Positions 35,423 through 47,900 are shown, counted from the first letter of the stretch. The stretch: DNA of 64,000 nt from Melastoma dodecandrum (GCA_029817715.1 JARUPY010000537.1:1922001-1986000); one strand, 5' to 3'. Numbers and translations are program-made. The notes: a model not told the origin generated them from the sequence alone.

Positions 35423-35978
35423 CTTTTAACCTACTATCACTGTCAAGCCACGACCGGTGCCGAGCAGCCCTCCTGGCCTTGGTGGCGAGTGGTCCTCTAG
35501 GGCGAATCTGACAGCTTTACAGTTTAATCGGACCTGACCTCTTCCTTGAAGACAGATTCCTGTAGTAGACACACTTATCCTAAAAAAAAAGTAGACTGGA
35601 TAAACAGGTTACTACGACCGCTCAGTAGGTAGAAGAGAGCAGTTGCCTAGGAAGTAATGAGAATGAGTAGACTCAAGAATAGAAGACTGAAGGTAAAAGG
35701 AAGATGACTGAGGATAACGAGGAAAACATAATACAGAAATATCAGGGAAATAACAAGACGATGTTTCTGGGTTTTCTGGGTTTTGCAGATGTTTTTGGTG
35801 TTTGGGGTTTTCTATTGTTTTCGGATTTATCGAAGGTAAGGGGGTTGCTGAGAGATCTAGAACTAAGGAACCGCTACCTTGGATAACACCTCAATAGAGC
35901 TTAGCCAGCCATGGAGAGAAAATCTACTCGTGTATTAATTTTATGGATTGCTCTGCCTATCTCCACGAAGGGGAGTGG

Positions 35979-35987
35979 CTATTTATA
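35979..35987 (-). promoter_or_regulatory. TATA box, candidate pararetroviral promoter
   Basis: TATAAATAG on the minus strand. About 60-110 bp upstream of it (36040-36090) lie repeated AGCTTT words (AGCTTTAGCTTTTTCAGCTT). The site is 3' of the polymerase ORF, where caulimovirids carry their full-length-RNA promoter. Function is inferred from position. Confidence 0.45.
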
Positions 35988-36306
35988 ATACAAGCGCCTA
36001 AGAAAGAGCTTGGCTGTGGCTTGGCCACGGAGCCTTTGTTAAAGTAAAGCTAAAAGCTGAAAAAGCTAAAGCTAAACTAGTGGAGGAATCTTGCAGCCTT
36101 TATAAAAGCTATTTGGCTGCTGGTGCCGACCTTATCGTTAAGGCATCTTCTTATCTTCTCGTGGGCGGCTACTCCTTTGGTCGTTTTCCTCGCTTGTCTG
36201 GTGAGTGCGCTGTCGTTCTTTTGTGAGCGGACGAGGGTCCCGCCTGTGACGATCCTGGGCCTGGACTGGATGAGCTTGGGCCTAGGTCCACTTTGTTTAA
36301 GAAACT

Positions 36307-36981
36307 CTAGGCTATGTCTTCCCAATGCAAGCCGTCTTCACTGTGTTGGTGAAGTGCGCACAAAAGCCTGTATACATTATTTGGGTCCGTGTACTGGATC
36401 TGATGTTGGAGGACTACATCTGGGTCCAAGTAGGGGACGCCGTTCTCTGTGCAAAGCTTGATCTTCAAGAACTCATTGTTGGTGATGGCCATCTCTCTAT
36501 CAGAAAAGTGTGGACATTCATGTGTTAGAGAAAAAGGGAGACTGGAAAATTCTTCGGAATTGTTGATAGCCACCATTGCTTGCAAACTGGAGTCGAAATG
36601 CCAATGCCTGCGAAAAAAATAAACTGAATATGGGGTTAGTTCGCCGAACTTGAAGTACTTGTCCTGGTGGATCTCAATCCATGTCTTCCATTGGCTTAGT
36701 GGGGCAAACCAAGACAATACTTCTGCTAAGTGAGCATGAGGCTGTCTGTATGGCGTAAATGTCTGGAGGTTCCCAAGTTGATCAAGATACTTCAGAAGTT
36801 CTTCCGTGGGAAACTCAAGTGCCATAGTATACTTGTGCAGTAAGTACCAGAAGAACCATTTTAATTCTTCGGGGAAGATGCTCATTGGTTCGATGGGAAT
36901 GGCCTTTAAGAATGGATAGCAAGGGTGGAGTCCCTCTTGTGGGAACATCATCTGGCCATATCTGCAGAAGATTCTCTCCAA
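36307..36981 (-). pseudogene. C-terminal extension of the viral polyprotein (unknown domain)
   Basis: 225-codon ORF rich in Trp, Phe, His and Pro. It follows the RNase H region in a different frame, so it is separated by a frameshift near 36980-37040. I recognise no enzyme motif. Its composition and position suggest a C-terminal extension of the polyprotein, but a separate ORF is equally possible. It opens with a Met-Glu-Arg-Ile start, which may be incidental. Confidence 0.45.
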
Positions 36982-37039
36982 ATACTTCTATGTCATTGGA
37001 ACAGAGTGAGCAAGGACTGTCTCTACATGTTCCTGATTG

Positions 37040-37846
37040 TCATAGATTGATATGCTTAACGGTGAACGAATACTGGGAAAACCATTCTGATTGTCTGAGC
37101 AGTTGAGCATTGGGTATCTTCTTCTGTGTGAACTTGAGCATTGATGGGAAAGAAGACATGTCACTTTCAACAATAAAGTGGTACCCAATCAGGTGGAATT
37201 CAAACCTCTTAATTCCATACTTGACTGCTAGGATTTCCTTGACAGTCGAGTGGTAGTGTTGCTCAGCATGGTTAAACCTGCCAGATTTGTATGCGCAGAT
37301 TTGCCGTTTTCCCTCTTTCTCCTCAATTAGGATGGCGGCCCAAAACTGGTCACTAGCATCTATTTGGAGTATCCTCACTCCATCTGATGGAATCTGCAAG
37401 GGAGGAAGCATCTGTAAATGGGCCTTTAAATACTTAACTGCTTCCGTTTGGGCTGTTCCCCAAGGCTGTGATCCTTTCTTTAGCTGGGCTTCTAGTAGGC
37501 TAGTGTACCTGCTGATATTGGGCACAAAATCTCTCAAGTAGTTAACAATTCCCAAAAATTGTTGAACCTGTTTAATAGTCAGATTCGAGTCTGGGAATTT
37601 TAACAGTTCTTGGGCTATATGTGGTCCTGGTTGGTACTGTCCGTTTGAGAGTTTCATTCCCAAGAATTCAACTGAGTGTTCAAAGAGTTTCACCTTCCTT
37701 TCCGAGAGCATTATGCCATATTTTTGGACAAGGCCTGCAAATTTCTCTATCAGTAGCTCATGCGAGGGCCTGTCTGGGCTGAATAGTAGAATGTCATCTA
37801 TGTAGATTAGTGCAGAGTCCAGAATGGGATCAAAGATCTTAGTCAT
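37040..37846 (-). pseudogene. Viral reverse transcriptase (C-terminal part) and RNase H
   Basis: Same frame as the upstream polymerase ORF, from which it is separated by stop sequence around 37895-37897. It carries the RT catalytic YIDDIL motif at residues 15-20 and the thumb/connection region. RNase H follows, with the first catalytic Asp in QIDASD (about residue 163) and the later STVKEILAVKYGI segment containing the expected Glu. The end of the RNase H domain is close to where the frame is lost at 37040. The domains themselves look well preserved. Confidence 0.8.
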
Positions 37847-37897
37847 GGCCTTCTGGAAAAGTGAAGGGGCAGTCTTAAGTCCAAAGGGTAATACCGT

Positions 37898-40735
37898 TCA
37901 ATGGTAGTGTCCATCTGGGATACAAAATCTCGTTTTCCATCTTTCATCAGGATGTATACCAAGTTGCCAAAAGCCACTCTTTAAGTCAAACTTAGAGAAT
38001 ATTTTCGCTCTGGCTAATGATGAGAATAATGCTGTTCGTCTTGGTAGGGGAAATTTATCATCCTGTAAAAAGTGGTTGAGAGGCTGGTAGTTTATAACTA
38101 ACATTTTCTTGCCTCTGATCTGCTCGGAGCGTTTGTTCACATAAAACGCTTCACATGCCCATTGAGAGTTGGACTGTTCAATTAATCCCTGTTGAAGCAA
38201 AGAGAAACATTCTTCTCTAGCCAATTTAGCATCTTCAGGTTTCATACCTGAGTGGCTCGCTTTTGTGGGATTAATGTCCTCATTCTGCTTAAATGGTAGC
38301 CTTATAAAGAATTCTTGGTTCTTCCATAAAGGGTGTGGACATTTCTGCAAGAATTCAACATGGCTTTCTGCAAATGATGAGCTAAACAACTGTCTTACTC
38401 TTTCTGCAGGCTCAATGGAAAATATACGCGTTAGCGTTGTGTAGGGTTTGAAGTTTCCATGATACTTGAGACCTGTGGTTAAGATGGTTAGCTCTGGCAT
38501 TTTCTGCATTATGTTCCATCCCAGTACTATGTCTCTTCCAGGAAGATCAGTCACAAATAACGAGGCTTTAATAGTACAGTTGTGAAAAAGCAGAATCTTT
38601 AGATCTTTGGTTTTATGGGTAGTATGGAACAGATCACCTGATGCAGCTACAAATGACTTCTTGTACGGAACAAGGAATTCTTGTGGTACGATCGCTGGGT
38701 TGATCATACTTTCAGCTGCTCCTGTATCTATAAAAGCAATGGCTGTAACTGGTCTTTGGTATTTGGAGAAATATACCTGGACCTTTACGTGAGGTGCCAT
38801 ATGGGAGGCAGCAATAAGAGGAATCTGCTTGTCTGAAACAGTCCCAGAGGGTTCATCCTCTTCAGAGCTTCCTGTAATGATAACAGTGCCAATGTTGGAC
38901 TCCTCTGAAGGTATTCTTCTTGAAGGAAGAATTGGGAAAGTGTCTCTTATATCCTCCGGACTGGGATATGTGCGAATAGTGTAGATTTTCCTGAGGTGAT
39001 GTCCATATGTCGGGGAGGGACCGTCTGAGTTTGTGCTTGATCCTGTAGAATATCCTTCAAGACAACAAACAGTCTGTGAAGTTGGCTCATCATCTAGGGA
39101 AAATACTGATTCTAAATCATTATCTCTTAGAGAGGTTCCAGAGTATGCTTCGATTTGGGCAACCAGCTTCTTCTGGCTTTTAGGACAGTTCTTCGCAAAG
39201 TGTCCTGGCTTGTTACAAATGTAACATCTGGTTGACTTCTTCTGCGGACTTTCCCTTTTCCTGAACCTTAGGAATCTTTTCCACTTTCTTGGAAATCTCC
39301 GTGGTTTTGTCGGAGAACCTCTGATCCTGCGATGATCTCTTTTCCTGGTCTTTGTTTTGTGAGGTTTGGTTCCTGGAGCACATTCACACAAATCTTTAGA
39401 GGTACACTTAATCTTGTACCTGTTTTTCTTGCTCCTGCAAACCTGATCCAGGCGTTTGTCTTGATTTAGGAAACCTTGGATGATTTCCTTCCTTTGGCAT
39501 AACTCACTGACCCCTGAAAGGATTTCTTGTTGGATCTGTCCAACTGTGAGGTCAGTAATTCTAACGTTCTTACTGGTGAGACTTTTTTCTACCATGGCTG
39601 AAATAGGCGATGGTATTGATGACAAGAAGACTGGTTTTAGTGTGTTATCACCACCCAGGTGAAGGAATAAATGTAACAGTCTTTGAAAATGTTTGTCTAA
39701 ATCTCGTACCTTGTAAGAACAACACTTACGTTGGAAGAACTCTGTCCTTTTTTCTTCCAGAATGTCTTGGGGATTTCCAATGAGGTGCAAATGGAGGTTG
39801 TTCATGAATTCAGGCAGGAGCATATTTACCATCTGAATTTGATTCTGTTCTGAAAACAGACTCCACCAGACTTGTAACATTCCTGTAAAACGTGAAGTCA
39901 TCTCTGTAAGAATATCAGGAGTGTTATAGACTGTTAACCTCTTATGTATACACCACGCATAGAAATCCTGTATGCGCTGAGGCCACTTGTCGCAAGGGAT
40001 ATCGTCAAAGGTGAACTTTATGTTGCCAATCCCATCTGCGTTTCTAGTTGCTGGCCTTTCACTTGGCTCGTATGACTGTTCATCATCATCTCTGTAAGGG
40101 CTTGGTTCTGGTTCTTCCCTGTCAGCCATAAACATGTGGGGTAAGAGTGCTGATAATTCTGTTGTATTATCAGAATCTGTTTGTGTTACGGCTGATTCCT
40201 CTGTGAAGGAAAGGGGGCTGCCACTTGATGAAAACTGTTCTGATGATGATTCTTCTGATGGTGAATCCTCGGCTATGCTTGATCCTTCATGCCTTTCTGT
40301 CATTAGAATCTGAGAGGGCATGAACTGTGGTGATTGCTCAAAATAGATTCCAATTGGATCATGATTATCATAGTAGCCATCAGAATTGTTATTATCAGAG
40401 AAAACAGGTGAGGGATTGTGAATCGTCGATGTTACCCATTTCCTTGTAGGACAGTCTAGTGGATTCAGGGGTTCCTGGTGTCCTCTGATCATTAGCTGCT
40501 GCGTATGAGAAGCTGGACTTGAGACTGTCTCTGGGCTAGATGATCTATGTCTTTCAGCTGAGCTGTCTGCTTTCTTCTTCCCTTCTCTGATGTCTTCTCT
40601 TTTCCTAGCCTTTTTCTGTTGTTCCCTAATGACATTTCTTATTTCTGCAGGGTCTTTCTTTCCGATTTGTCCAAAGAGAGGATGAGGATTAATTGGAGCC
40701 TGCATAGGAACTATAGATCTACTTCCAAAGTCCAA
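37898..40735 (-). pseudogene. Viral capsid, aspartic protease and RT N-terminal part
   Basis: 945-codon ORF. Residues about 1-200 are Ser/Asp/Glu-rich and disordered-looking. About 240-430 resemble the conserved caulimovirid capsid core (segment with Trp-Trp and the KHFQRLLHLF-type helix). A basic stretch follows, then a CCHC zinc knuckle (CYICNKPGHFAKNC, about 503-516). The aspartic protease active site FIDTGA lies at about 666. RT begins near 820, with the FDLKSGFWQL block at about 915. The ORF is then cut by an in-frame TGA at 37895-37897, within the RT, before the catalytic YIDD motif. Apart from that stop it is fully open, so the copy is not very old or was recently fixed. Confidence 0.8.
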
Positions 40736-40880
40736 GATGTCAATAGGGTGAGAAATAGGATTAGATCCTAAACCAAAAATTTGAGGAGTAGACTAGGGTC
40801 TTCCAAAATTCAAGAAGCTGGTCACATCTGGCTTCTGTGTTAGGTCTACTTGTTTATCCTCCAAACGCTTAATCTATCTT

Positions 40881-41153
40881 TTAAGCTTTTGCCATCTCAG
40901 CATCTGGTTCAGACTTGAAATAGGATGGAAATTTTCCTTTTTCAAAATCATCTAACCTTTTTTGGAGTGAGTGCAACATTTCCTGAGTCTTGTTGTGCTG
41001 AGTATCCATTTTTGCACTGAGCCTTGTCTCTGTTCCTGTCAATAATTCCAGTACAGTGTCGATCTTTCTGCATATGGTGTTTAAACCTGCATTCTGAGCT
41101 ATGGCATTCTGGCTTTGCCAGTTTAGGACAGTCTCTGCTATGCTGTTACGCAT
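40881..41153 (-). pseudogene. Coiled-coil ORF between movement protein and capsid regions
   Basis: 90-codon ORF with heptad-like spacing (NTICRKIDTVLELL…, then MLHSLQKRLDDFEKG). It is in the same frame as the main movement-protein ORF, after stops at about 41262. In several caulimovirids a coiled-coil protein or region (virion-associated type) lies near here. It could equally be the C-terminal tail of the movement polyprotein. Confidence 0.5.
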
Positions 41154-41261
41154 GGGGTTACCATGGCTATCAAGATCTGTAGGAACAGGAATCTTTGGAC
41201 AATATTTAATACCGTCAATAGTCTGTTCATTAAGTGGAGGAAAATTTAATTCACCCGGTCT

Positions 41262-42808
41262 TCACATCATCATGATTGCGGGCGGACTTGGTAAGGAAAT
41301 TGTCTGCTGGATAGCCTCTTGAGCACAACTTCTGGTGGATATTGCCTTTGTGGGGACTACCTGTTCAGAAGGATTTTTCTTCTGCCATTTGAGCATAGGC
41401 TTATAACAGGGTAGTACCTTAGAGGATTGCTTCTTAGGCCTTCTCCTCTGAGCTTTATCCATTAGGAACTGCCATGCTCCATAATTTTCTTCTATGGGAG
41501 ATGCTGCAGCAATTTCTGGGGCAGTGTCTGGCTCATCATCCTGGTCATTATCACTTTCAGTGTAAGAATCATGAAGGTTTATATATTCTGACCTTTTCTT
41601 TCTGTTGCGTCTGGAGTTGGGGCACTCATTCTCATTGTCACTGTAGAGGTAGTTACCATCAAGGTAATCATCCTTGCAACCACAAACTTCTGAGTTGCAA
41701 ATATCCCAGTAGCAATGTTCCGTTTGAGGATCCTTGAAATGGTACGCTTCTTTCCCCTGTCCATTAAAAGAATGGATTATGCTATTTAAGAAGTCTGCCT
41801 TCTTACGCCTTGGGACTGGTTGGACCATGAACATTGTTAGGAAAATTGAGGGTGTCGGGGCATCTTTCTCATGAGATCGGTCAAACTTGATAATCACAGA
41901 TCCGTCCTTCTCCTTTATGAACTTTGGCTCAGAGGACTGGATTGGCTTAACTTGCTGCTGTGCCTGCTCATAGTTGGTGATCCATCTTTCTGGAAGTAGT
42001 TTGAGCAGTTCTTCCCTAGTGGTTCGTCTGGGAATGTGCAAGCATGTGGTAGCCTGTGACTGGTGATAATCAGCTTGAATAAACAAGGCTTCATTAGTAT
42101 CATCAGGTACTTTTAAATCTAGTGCATGGTTTTGCACTCTGTAAGACATCTGGTAATGAAGTGTAGACTCGATGGAATTTGGATCTTGCTCAGGGCCAGC
42201 TATCTGAATTTGAACCTGTAGGGCTGCAAGAATTTTGGGATCCCTTAGAGATATGCAGAAATTTGGGTAAAGTGTTACGAAAACAGTTCCTGCATTTAGA
42301 GTAGTCTCTATTGTCCCAATGCAAGCATGCTGATATTCCATGTATCTGGAGTCGAGTAAGGCCATTCTTGCTGTCACTGGTAGTCCTTTCCTGCCATGAT
42401 AGTTAGTGCAAGTCTGGTAGCACCAAAATGAAGGTGAGTATATCCCTTCTGGGACCATTGTTGTGGGAAGTCCGTTGGCAGTTGGAGCGACACAAATTGT
42501 TCTTTGTGCGATGCAAAAATGGGGTGCTGGCTGAACTTGCTGACCTGCACATATTCAAGAGCTTTTGGACTAGGCTGCTGGATAAGAGTTCTTATCCTCC
42601 TTATGGGATTGGATGACGGCTTGCAGAAAGCTGTATATGGGTTCAGGAAGGGAATGGTGGTGTTTGCAACTTGGTTGTTGTCGAAATCTTCATGAGCGAT
42701 CTCGTATAAACCTGCAAGCTTGTCAGAAGTGGATTTACGAAAAGAAGGGCTAGTATTTAGTGTGATGGGAGCATTCATTACGGTAGGGCTAATATGAGTA
42801 GAATCCAT
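41262..42808 (-). pseudogene. Viral movement protein region (30K superfamily), frameshifted
   Basis: Two overlapping frames: 42808-42374 carries the N-terminal part and 42458-41262 the rest. The switch lies near 42395-42410, where the conserved core moves from one frame to the other. The core has the HLHFGA-type and RMALLDSRY-type segments seen in caulimovirid movement proteins, which form tubules at plasmodesmata. The C-terminal part is rich in Asp, Glu, Asn and basic patches and probably disordered. It ends with a stop near 41262. The frameshift alone prevents a normal product. Confidence 0.75.
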
Positions 42809-44812
42809 GGGTGTAAGGCAAGGTGCTTCTCCAGGTAGGGCTCTTAGTAAGAATAATATTATAAATCATAGGACAATTACGTAATTTCACAGTAGTTCCA
42901 TTTGTAAGGTGAAAATATCGTACTTGTAACGCTGCGTAGTGTGCGGGTACTGTTTCGTGCTTTACGACTGTATACTTTATGTACGACCTATCCGAGCGTA
43001 TACCAAATACCATCCCACTTCTCTTCATATTGTCTCTTTGATCGGAATATTAAAAAATAACATAAGAGCAAGAGAATACACATTCATAAGAATAAGGAAT
43101 AGTTATGTTTCCAAGCTTTTATGGTTCCTTAAACTAACGTATTGTTAATAGCAATACGCGGTTTAAATGGTGTCTGAATTGACATAAAATTCTTAATGAT
43201 TTGGAAACTAAGGTATAATCGGAGATGGGGTTATCTTTCGCCCTCGATAGAGAAACAGGTAAATAGAGAATAGCGAAAGACAACGAGATCCTGTCAAAGG
43301 AGGTACCCGACCTTCACCCTTGAAAGAAACATGAAGCTGGAGATAATTCTTATCTAAGCCTAAAATCTAAGATAGTGAGCAACCGAATTGTTCATCTGTT
43401 GCTTTTACAAAGCCTAAGAAAATATTATTTATGCCAGAACTTAAACTAATTGTCTAAAATCTTGGAGTGGTCTTTGAGTGGCCTCCTCGTCACGTTATCA
43501 AACAAGCTAACGTCCTTCTTTTGAGTAGGGTGAATCTTCTTATTATATTTGTCCTCAAGTGATATCCCACGTCTCACTTGGCTAAGTCCTAAAGATGGTT
43601 CGCTTGAATGTCCTTCGTTTGGTGATCTTAAGTCGTGAAGCCGCAAGGACAGAAGGTGCCACCCCTGGCTTTAAAAAAATTAATTAAGTTATATATTTTA
43701 AAAAGTTTTATTAATTTAGCCTAAAAATTCAAATTAGTACAATTTGTTGTACAACAGTCAACGCCAATTTACTAAAAGCTCGAACTCGGAGGTGAAAGCG
43801 CGACATACTATATATTTTCATTTTCAACATAATTTACCCCTTCTAAACTTCATCTATTTCAATTTGGCCCCTTTATCTAATATTTCTGGCTTCGCGTGTG
43901 GTGAACTTCACATATTAAAATTTTCAGCTAAGGATCAAGATTCCTCCGAATGAGGCTAGCAGACTTGCTTGTCACTAGACTCGTGTATGTTTTTTTTTTT
44001 AGCAGATACTAGTACACTAGCTTTTTTTATTATTTTTTACGATTTTCCTATGGACTATAAGTAGTTTGTTTTAGGGTTTTTCTCCACGGACAATATTTTA
44101 GAAAAACGTCAAACACTTTGAACTGTTTCTTCTAACGCTTCTTCGATACGTCTCGAATATATGGGGTTGTCTAAAATCGAACCTGACTCTCAAAGAAAGA
44201 AATGCGAGGAACATGATTCTGAGGAGTGGTTGACAATTGAATACGATTATCGAACCATGATTATAATATAAAAGGATGCTTTTAAAGCAAAGATAACGGT
44301 GGAGAAGATAGAACCCGATTCTTAAAATAGTGGCCGGCGATAGATGAGGTTATTCTCCGAAGCACTATCAATGATCTACTAGCACACATATATATGTTCT
44401 TAATACATAATTAACACAAGTTTCATTTAAATGTGCTAAGAATATATGCATACGGCCTAGACATGACACGGTTATGCACCCGAGATTCTATTGCCATTTC
44501 TTCGATAAATATTTGTAAAAATATTGCTTATTTTATTTTTGTTTAGTGTCTCAAAATTTCCTGGATCATATCCCAGCTTATGAAAAAATTATATCATTCA
44601 CTCCATCGTCCCGGCAGCGAACTCTTCGCCTCGACTTCTTTATTACTTGAAAAGGGATAAAACTAGAGTTATTTGGACCAACAATGAAATAAATAAATAA
44701 ATAACCATTTCCTTTAAAATAAATGAATTAGCTTATAGAAATATAAAACCCTTTCATAGTGAATTTACTCTCATATGAATCTGTTACTTCTGAAAAGGTC
44801 AGTGGTTGATGC
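42809..44812. other. Non-coding region between the viral insertion and the CNL gene
   Basis: No gene. 42870-43000 contains GTACTGTTTCGTGCTTTACG-type words like those in the 26.7-kb MULE. 43740-43835 holds a segment (CAACGCCAATTTACT … CATTTTCAACAT) that recurs in the CNL intron at 45695-45785. The rest is AT-rich. Confidence 0.4.
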
Positions 44813-44819
44813 TATAAAT
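44813..44819 (+). promoter_or_regulatory. TATA box of the CNL gene
   Basis: TATAAAT, 83 bp upstream of the ATG at 44902, in the context GATGCTATAAATGCC. The spacing fits a plant core promoter with a leader of about 50 bp. Confidence 0.6.
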
Positions 44820-44901
44820 GCCTCACATATGAACATAGATTAAGCGCAAAAGGATTTTTCATCCTACGAATTCACTATTTCCTTTCGATTTATTCGACGA
44901 A

Positions 44902-47900
44902 ATGTCTGGATCCGAGGTTGTCCCTGAAATGGATGGGTCCGAGGTTGTCATCACCATGCTGATCGGAAAGCTGCGTGAAGTTATGTCGGAAGGGGCCATC
45001 GTCCTTCAAGAGCTTCAGGAAGAACTGTCTAAATTCATTGAACAACTCCAGGAAATGTTAAAAAATGCTTCCAGTGGCTGGGAGGCGAAAGCAGGCCATG
45101 GCAATCTCCGGGAACAGTGTAAGAACGTCGTAATCTGTGCTCGTGATGCCGAGGACGTCGCGGACTCCATCCTCTTGGAGGCATCTAGCCCTTGTAATTC
45201 AAAGAAGGGACATTTCTTGCGCCTGGTCTATGATCTGACCGGATGTGGAAACAGGCAAGCCAAGGCAAAGAAATTGATGGAGAAGCTGGTGGAGCTGTCA
45301 TGGCACTACACGAAGATGACACAAGGTATACAGATTCTCTCTACAGCCTATCTCGTCGTGGATAATCAAAGTGTTGGGCCAAAAATTGGAAGACATTTTT
45401 CAAGTCGCGATCTCATGATAAAAAACTAAAACATTTTATTGAACATGGAATACATTCTTTAAATCTAAACAATGTTTCATGCAGACAATTTAAAATATTC
45501 TTATTTTTTATTAGCCAAATTCAAATACTGGGAATTTATTATCCAAAAGCATTATATTTTTAGTACTCAAAATTCATTTTAGTCCCCATAATAGTCCTTC
45601 AAATTTAGAAGAAATTATTTTTCTTTGTCAGTAATTTCTTTAAAAATCTACTCCAAAAAATAGAGTTGAAAGAGTTATTATCGTCTTATCTCCTGTTGTA
45701 CAGCAGCCAACGCCAACTGTCCTACAGGCTCGAACTATTAAGTAAAAGTGTGACATACTACGTATTTTCATTTTCAACATCTCCTACTATAGTTAAAATT
45801 TAACTTTGTCAGTGTTAACTGTAAAGTTTAATGTCTACAATTCTACTAATTGAAATAGTAAATTTTTATTGATTTTACCAATTTTTATGCTATTTACCTT
45901 TTATTTAATTCATTTATTATATATATATATATTCAATTTGCTATTTATTTATCAAATATATAATTTCTTATTTTCAATCTATCTCGACATTTAAAGCCTT
46001 CTCCATCACGATATAAGATAAAATATTGTCCCAAACTTTGATGTTATTTTAATCTCTTAGTTAAATATTTGAATAAATAAACTATAGTTGCGTGTTAAAC
46101 CTATAAGTTTTATACACGAAGGGAGTGTAAATTTATACGTAGATTAGGGTAATAGTCTATTAACTTTTTTTTTCTATTCACCCAATGGCTTGACCTTCAC
46201 TATAACCGCAAGAGCTAGTTTCTTTACGTTTGATAGAATTAATGGTCAATGAATAATAAATAACAGTGAATTGATTATTGTGTAATTCAATCTCTTAGTT
46301 TCAACCCAAGCATGTGTAAATATATCCTATTATAACACAACAATGTCCTCTTTAGGTTTGCTACACAGGAGATAACTAAAAGTAATTTTATTATTGAATA
46401 ATATTTATAATATTTTAAAATTAAACATGGATATACTCTTTCCGACATTACAACCTTCTAGTCTTTATCCATGTTCTATGTCTATGTAAGAAATTAATTT
46501 TTCCAAAATTTAAATTTTATATTTATTCTGTCATTTGGTTGATCATTGTTTTGTATTAATATAGATAATTTAAGATTTTTTAATTTTAATCAAGCCAACC
46601 AAATTTGAAAATTTTATGGTAAGAATAAGAGGAGGGTGCCGACTTTCTTGCCAGGAAGATTGTCGCCTGGTGAACCGTGGTGCAAGGTGTACGGGGAGTC
46701 GAGGGGAAGTGGAAGCTGTAGAGATGATGAGGATGAGATGAAGTTGCCAACAACGACGACGACAGGGGCCACAGTGTTGCCACTCATCGTTGGCCGGGAT
46801 GATGAAACCAAAATCCTCATTGAGCAGTTGAAAAAAGACTTCTTCGGACTTCGAGTGATTTCAATTACCGGGGAGGAAGGCATTGGGAAAACAGCATTAG
46901 TGCGCAGCGTGTATGACCACTCTGAGACCGAGCATAGCTTCAGCTGCCGAGCTTGGATCTCCAGTTCCGAAAGCATGACCCATCAGCACATGTTGGTGGA
47001 GTTGATCAAGCAGAGTCCAGAACTGGTGCTGAAGAACTTGGATCGCATGGGGATCGAGGATTTACGCAGCATCCTTGTGGGGTCATTGACGGAGTACAGG
47101 TACTTGATCGTGCTGGACGATTGGAAGGATTTCGAGCTTGTCATGAAACTGTTACACTTATTCAGGGATAGCCAGGGGAGCAGGGTGATCGTGACGTCTC
47201 AGGAAGACTTACCTTTCCCTCCTGTGGCAACTTGGGTATATCATCTACCGTTGAAGCCGTTGAAAAATGAGGATAGCAAAACGTTGTTGAGGAAATCCCA
47301 GATTGTTGATGAAAACGGAGCTAGGGAGATCCTGAAGAAATGTGCAGGATCCCCGTTGAAATTAATCCTGTGCAGAGGACTTGTCATGGACACTGATGCC
47401 GGATCATCCATCGCGAAATGTGTCAATGTGCATGGATCAGATTGGAACAAAGCCGTTATGCATCTGACATACACAAAATTGTCACCATGGGTAAAACCAT
47501 GCCTCCTGTACTTGTGTTTATTTCCCAAAGGATCGGAGATCAAGACGAGGAGGGCCTTTCAATTATGGTATGCCGAAGGCCTGGCTAGTCGAAACGGCCC
47601 CGACACAGCCGAGGCTTGCCTACAAGAATTGGTTAGTCGGAATATTGTTCAGCAGGTGAAGCAAAGAAAGGCCGACGAGAGCCTGAAGACATTCTGTTTG
47701 CCAGGCTATTGGCATGACTACTTGTTGAAATTTGCCACTAAATTTGGGCTCCTTGAACTTGATGTGGAGGACAACAGCATCTCAAGGCGGAAGAGTCTGA
47801 TTGCTGCATCCCCATGGCTCGCTCAGTGTTTGGGTACCAGCAAAAGCCTCCCACCACAAGATGTGAAGACGACTTCACGTATCCGGTCCTACATATCTTT

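Larger units (their letters stand above)
35042..42808 (-). mobile_element. Endogenous pararetrovirus (Caulimoviridae-like), minus orientation
   Basis: A contiguous minus-strand block encodes, in order, a 30K-type movement protein, a coiled-coil ORF, a capsid region with CCHC knuckle, an aspartic protease, reverse transcriptase, RNase H and a C-terminal extension. It is followed by a promoter-like region and a further small ORF. A movement protein and the absence of integrase and LTRs separate it from Gypsy elements. Disruptions visible: a frameshift in the movement protein, stops between it and the coiled-coil ORF, one in-frame stop inside the RT, and a frame change after RNase H. No canonical tRNA-Met primer-binding site was found. 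Limits are set by recognisable coding; the true borders are unclear. It sits between host genes and is an old, presumably inactive copy. Confidence 0.8.
45326..46654 (+). other. Intron of the CNL gene, carrying repeat remnants
   Basis: The donor is AAG/GTATAC at 45326 and the acceptor TTCTTGCCAG ends at 46654. The intron contains the 45695-45785 repeat shared with the upstream region, a TA microsatellite at about 45917-45933, and an LTR relic at about 46085-46330. Confidence 0.7.

Noticed and set aside
35704..35886. 60-codon plus-strand ORF with GFLGF repeats
   Set aside because: It comes from TTTCTGGGTTTTCTGGG low-complexity DNA near the viral promoter-like region.
35042..42808. Interpretation as a Ty3/Gypsy retrotransposon
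   Set aside because: A 30K-type movement protein is present, while integrase and flanking LTRs were not found, which fits Caulimoviridae.
44902..45429. Exon 1 ORF as a stand-alone CC protein gene
   Set aside because: A good donor at 45326 joins in correct phase to the NB-ARC exon, which has no ATG of its own. A CC-only product remains possible only through intron retention.
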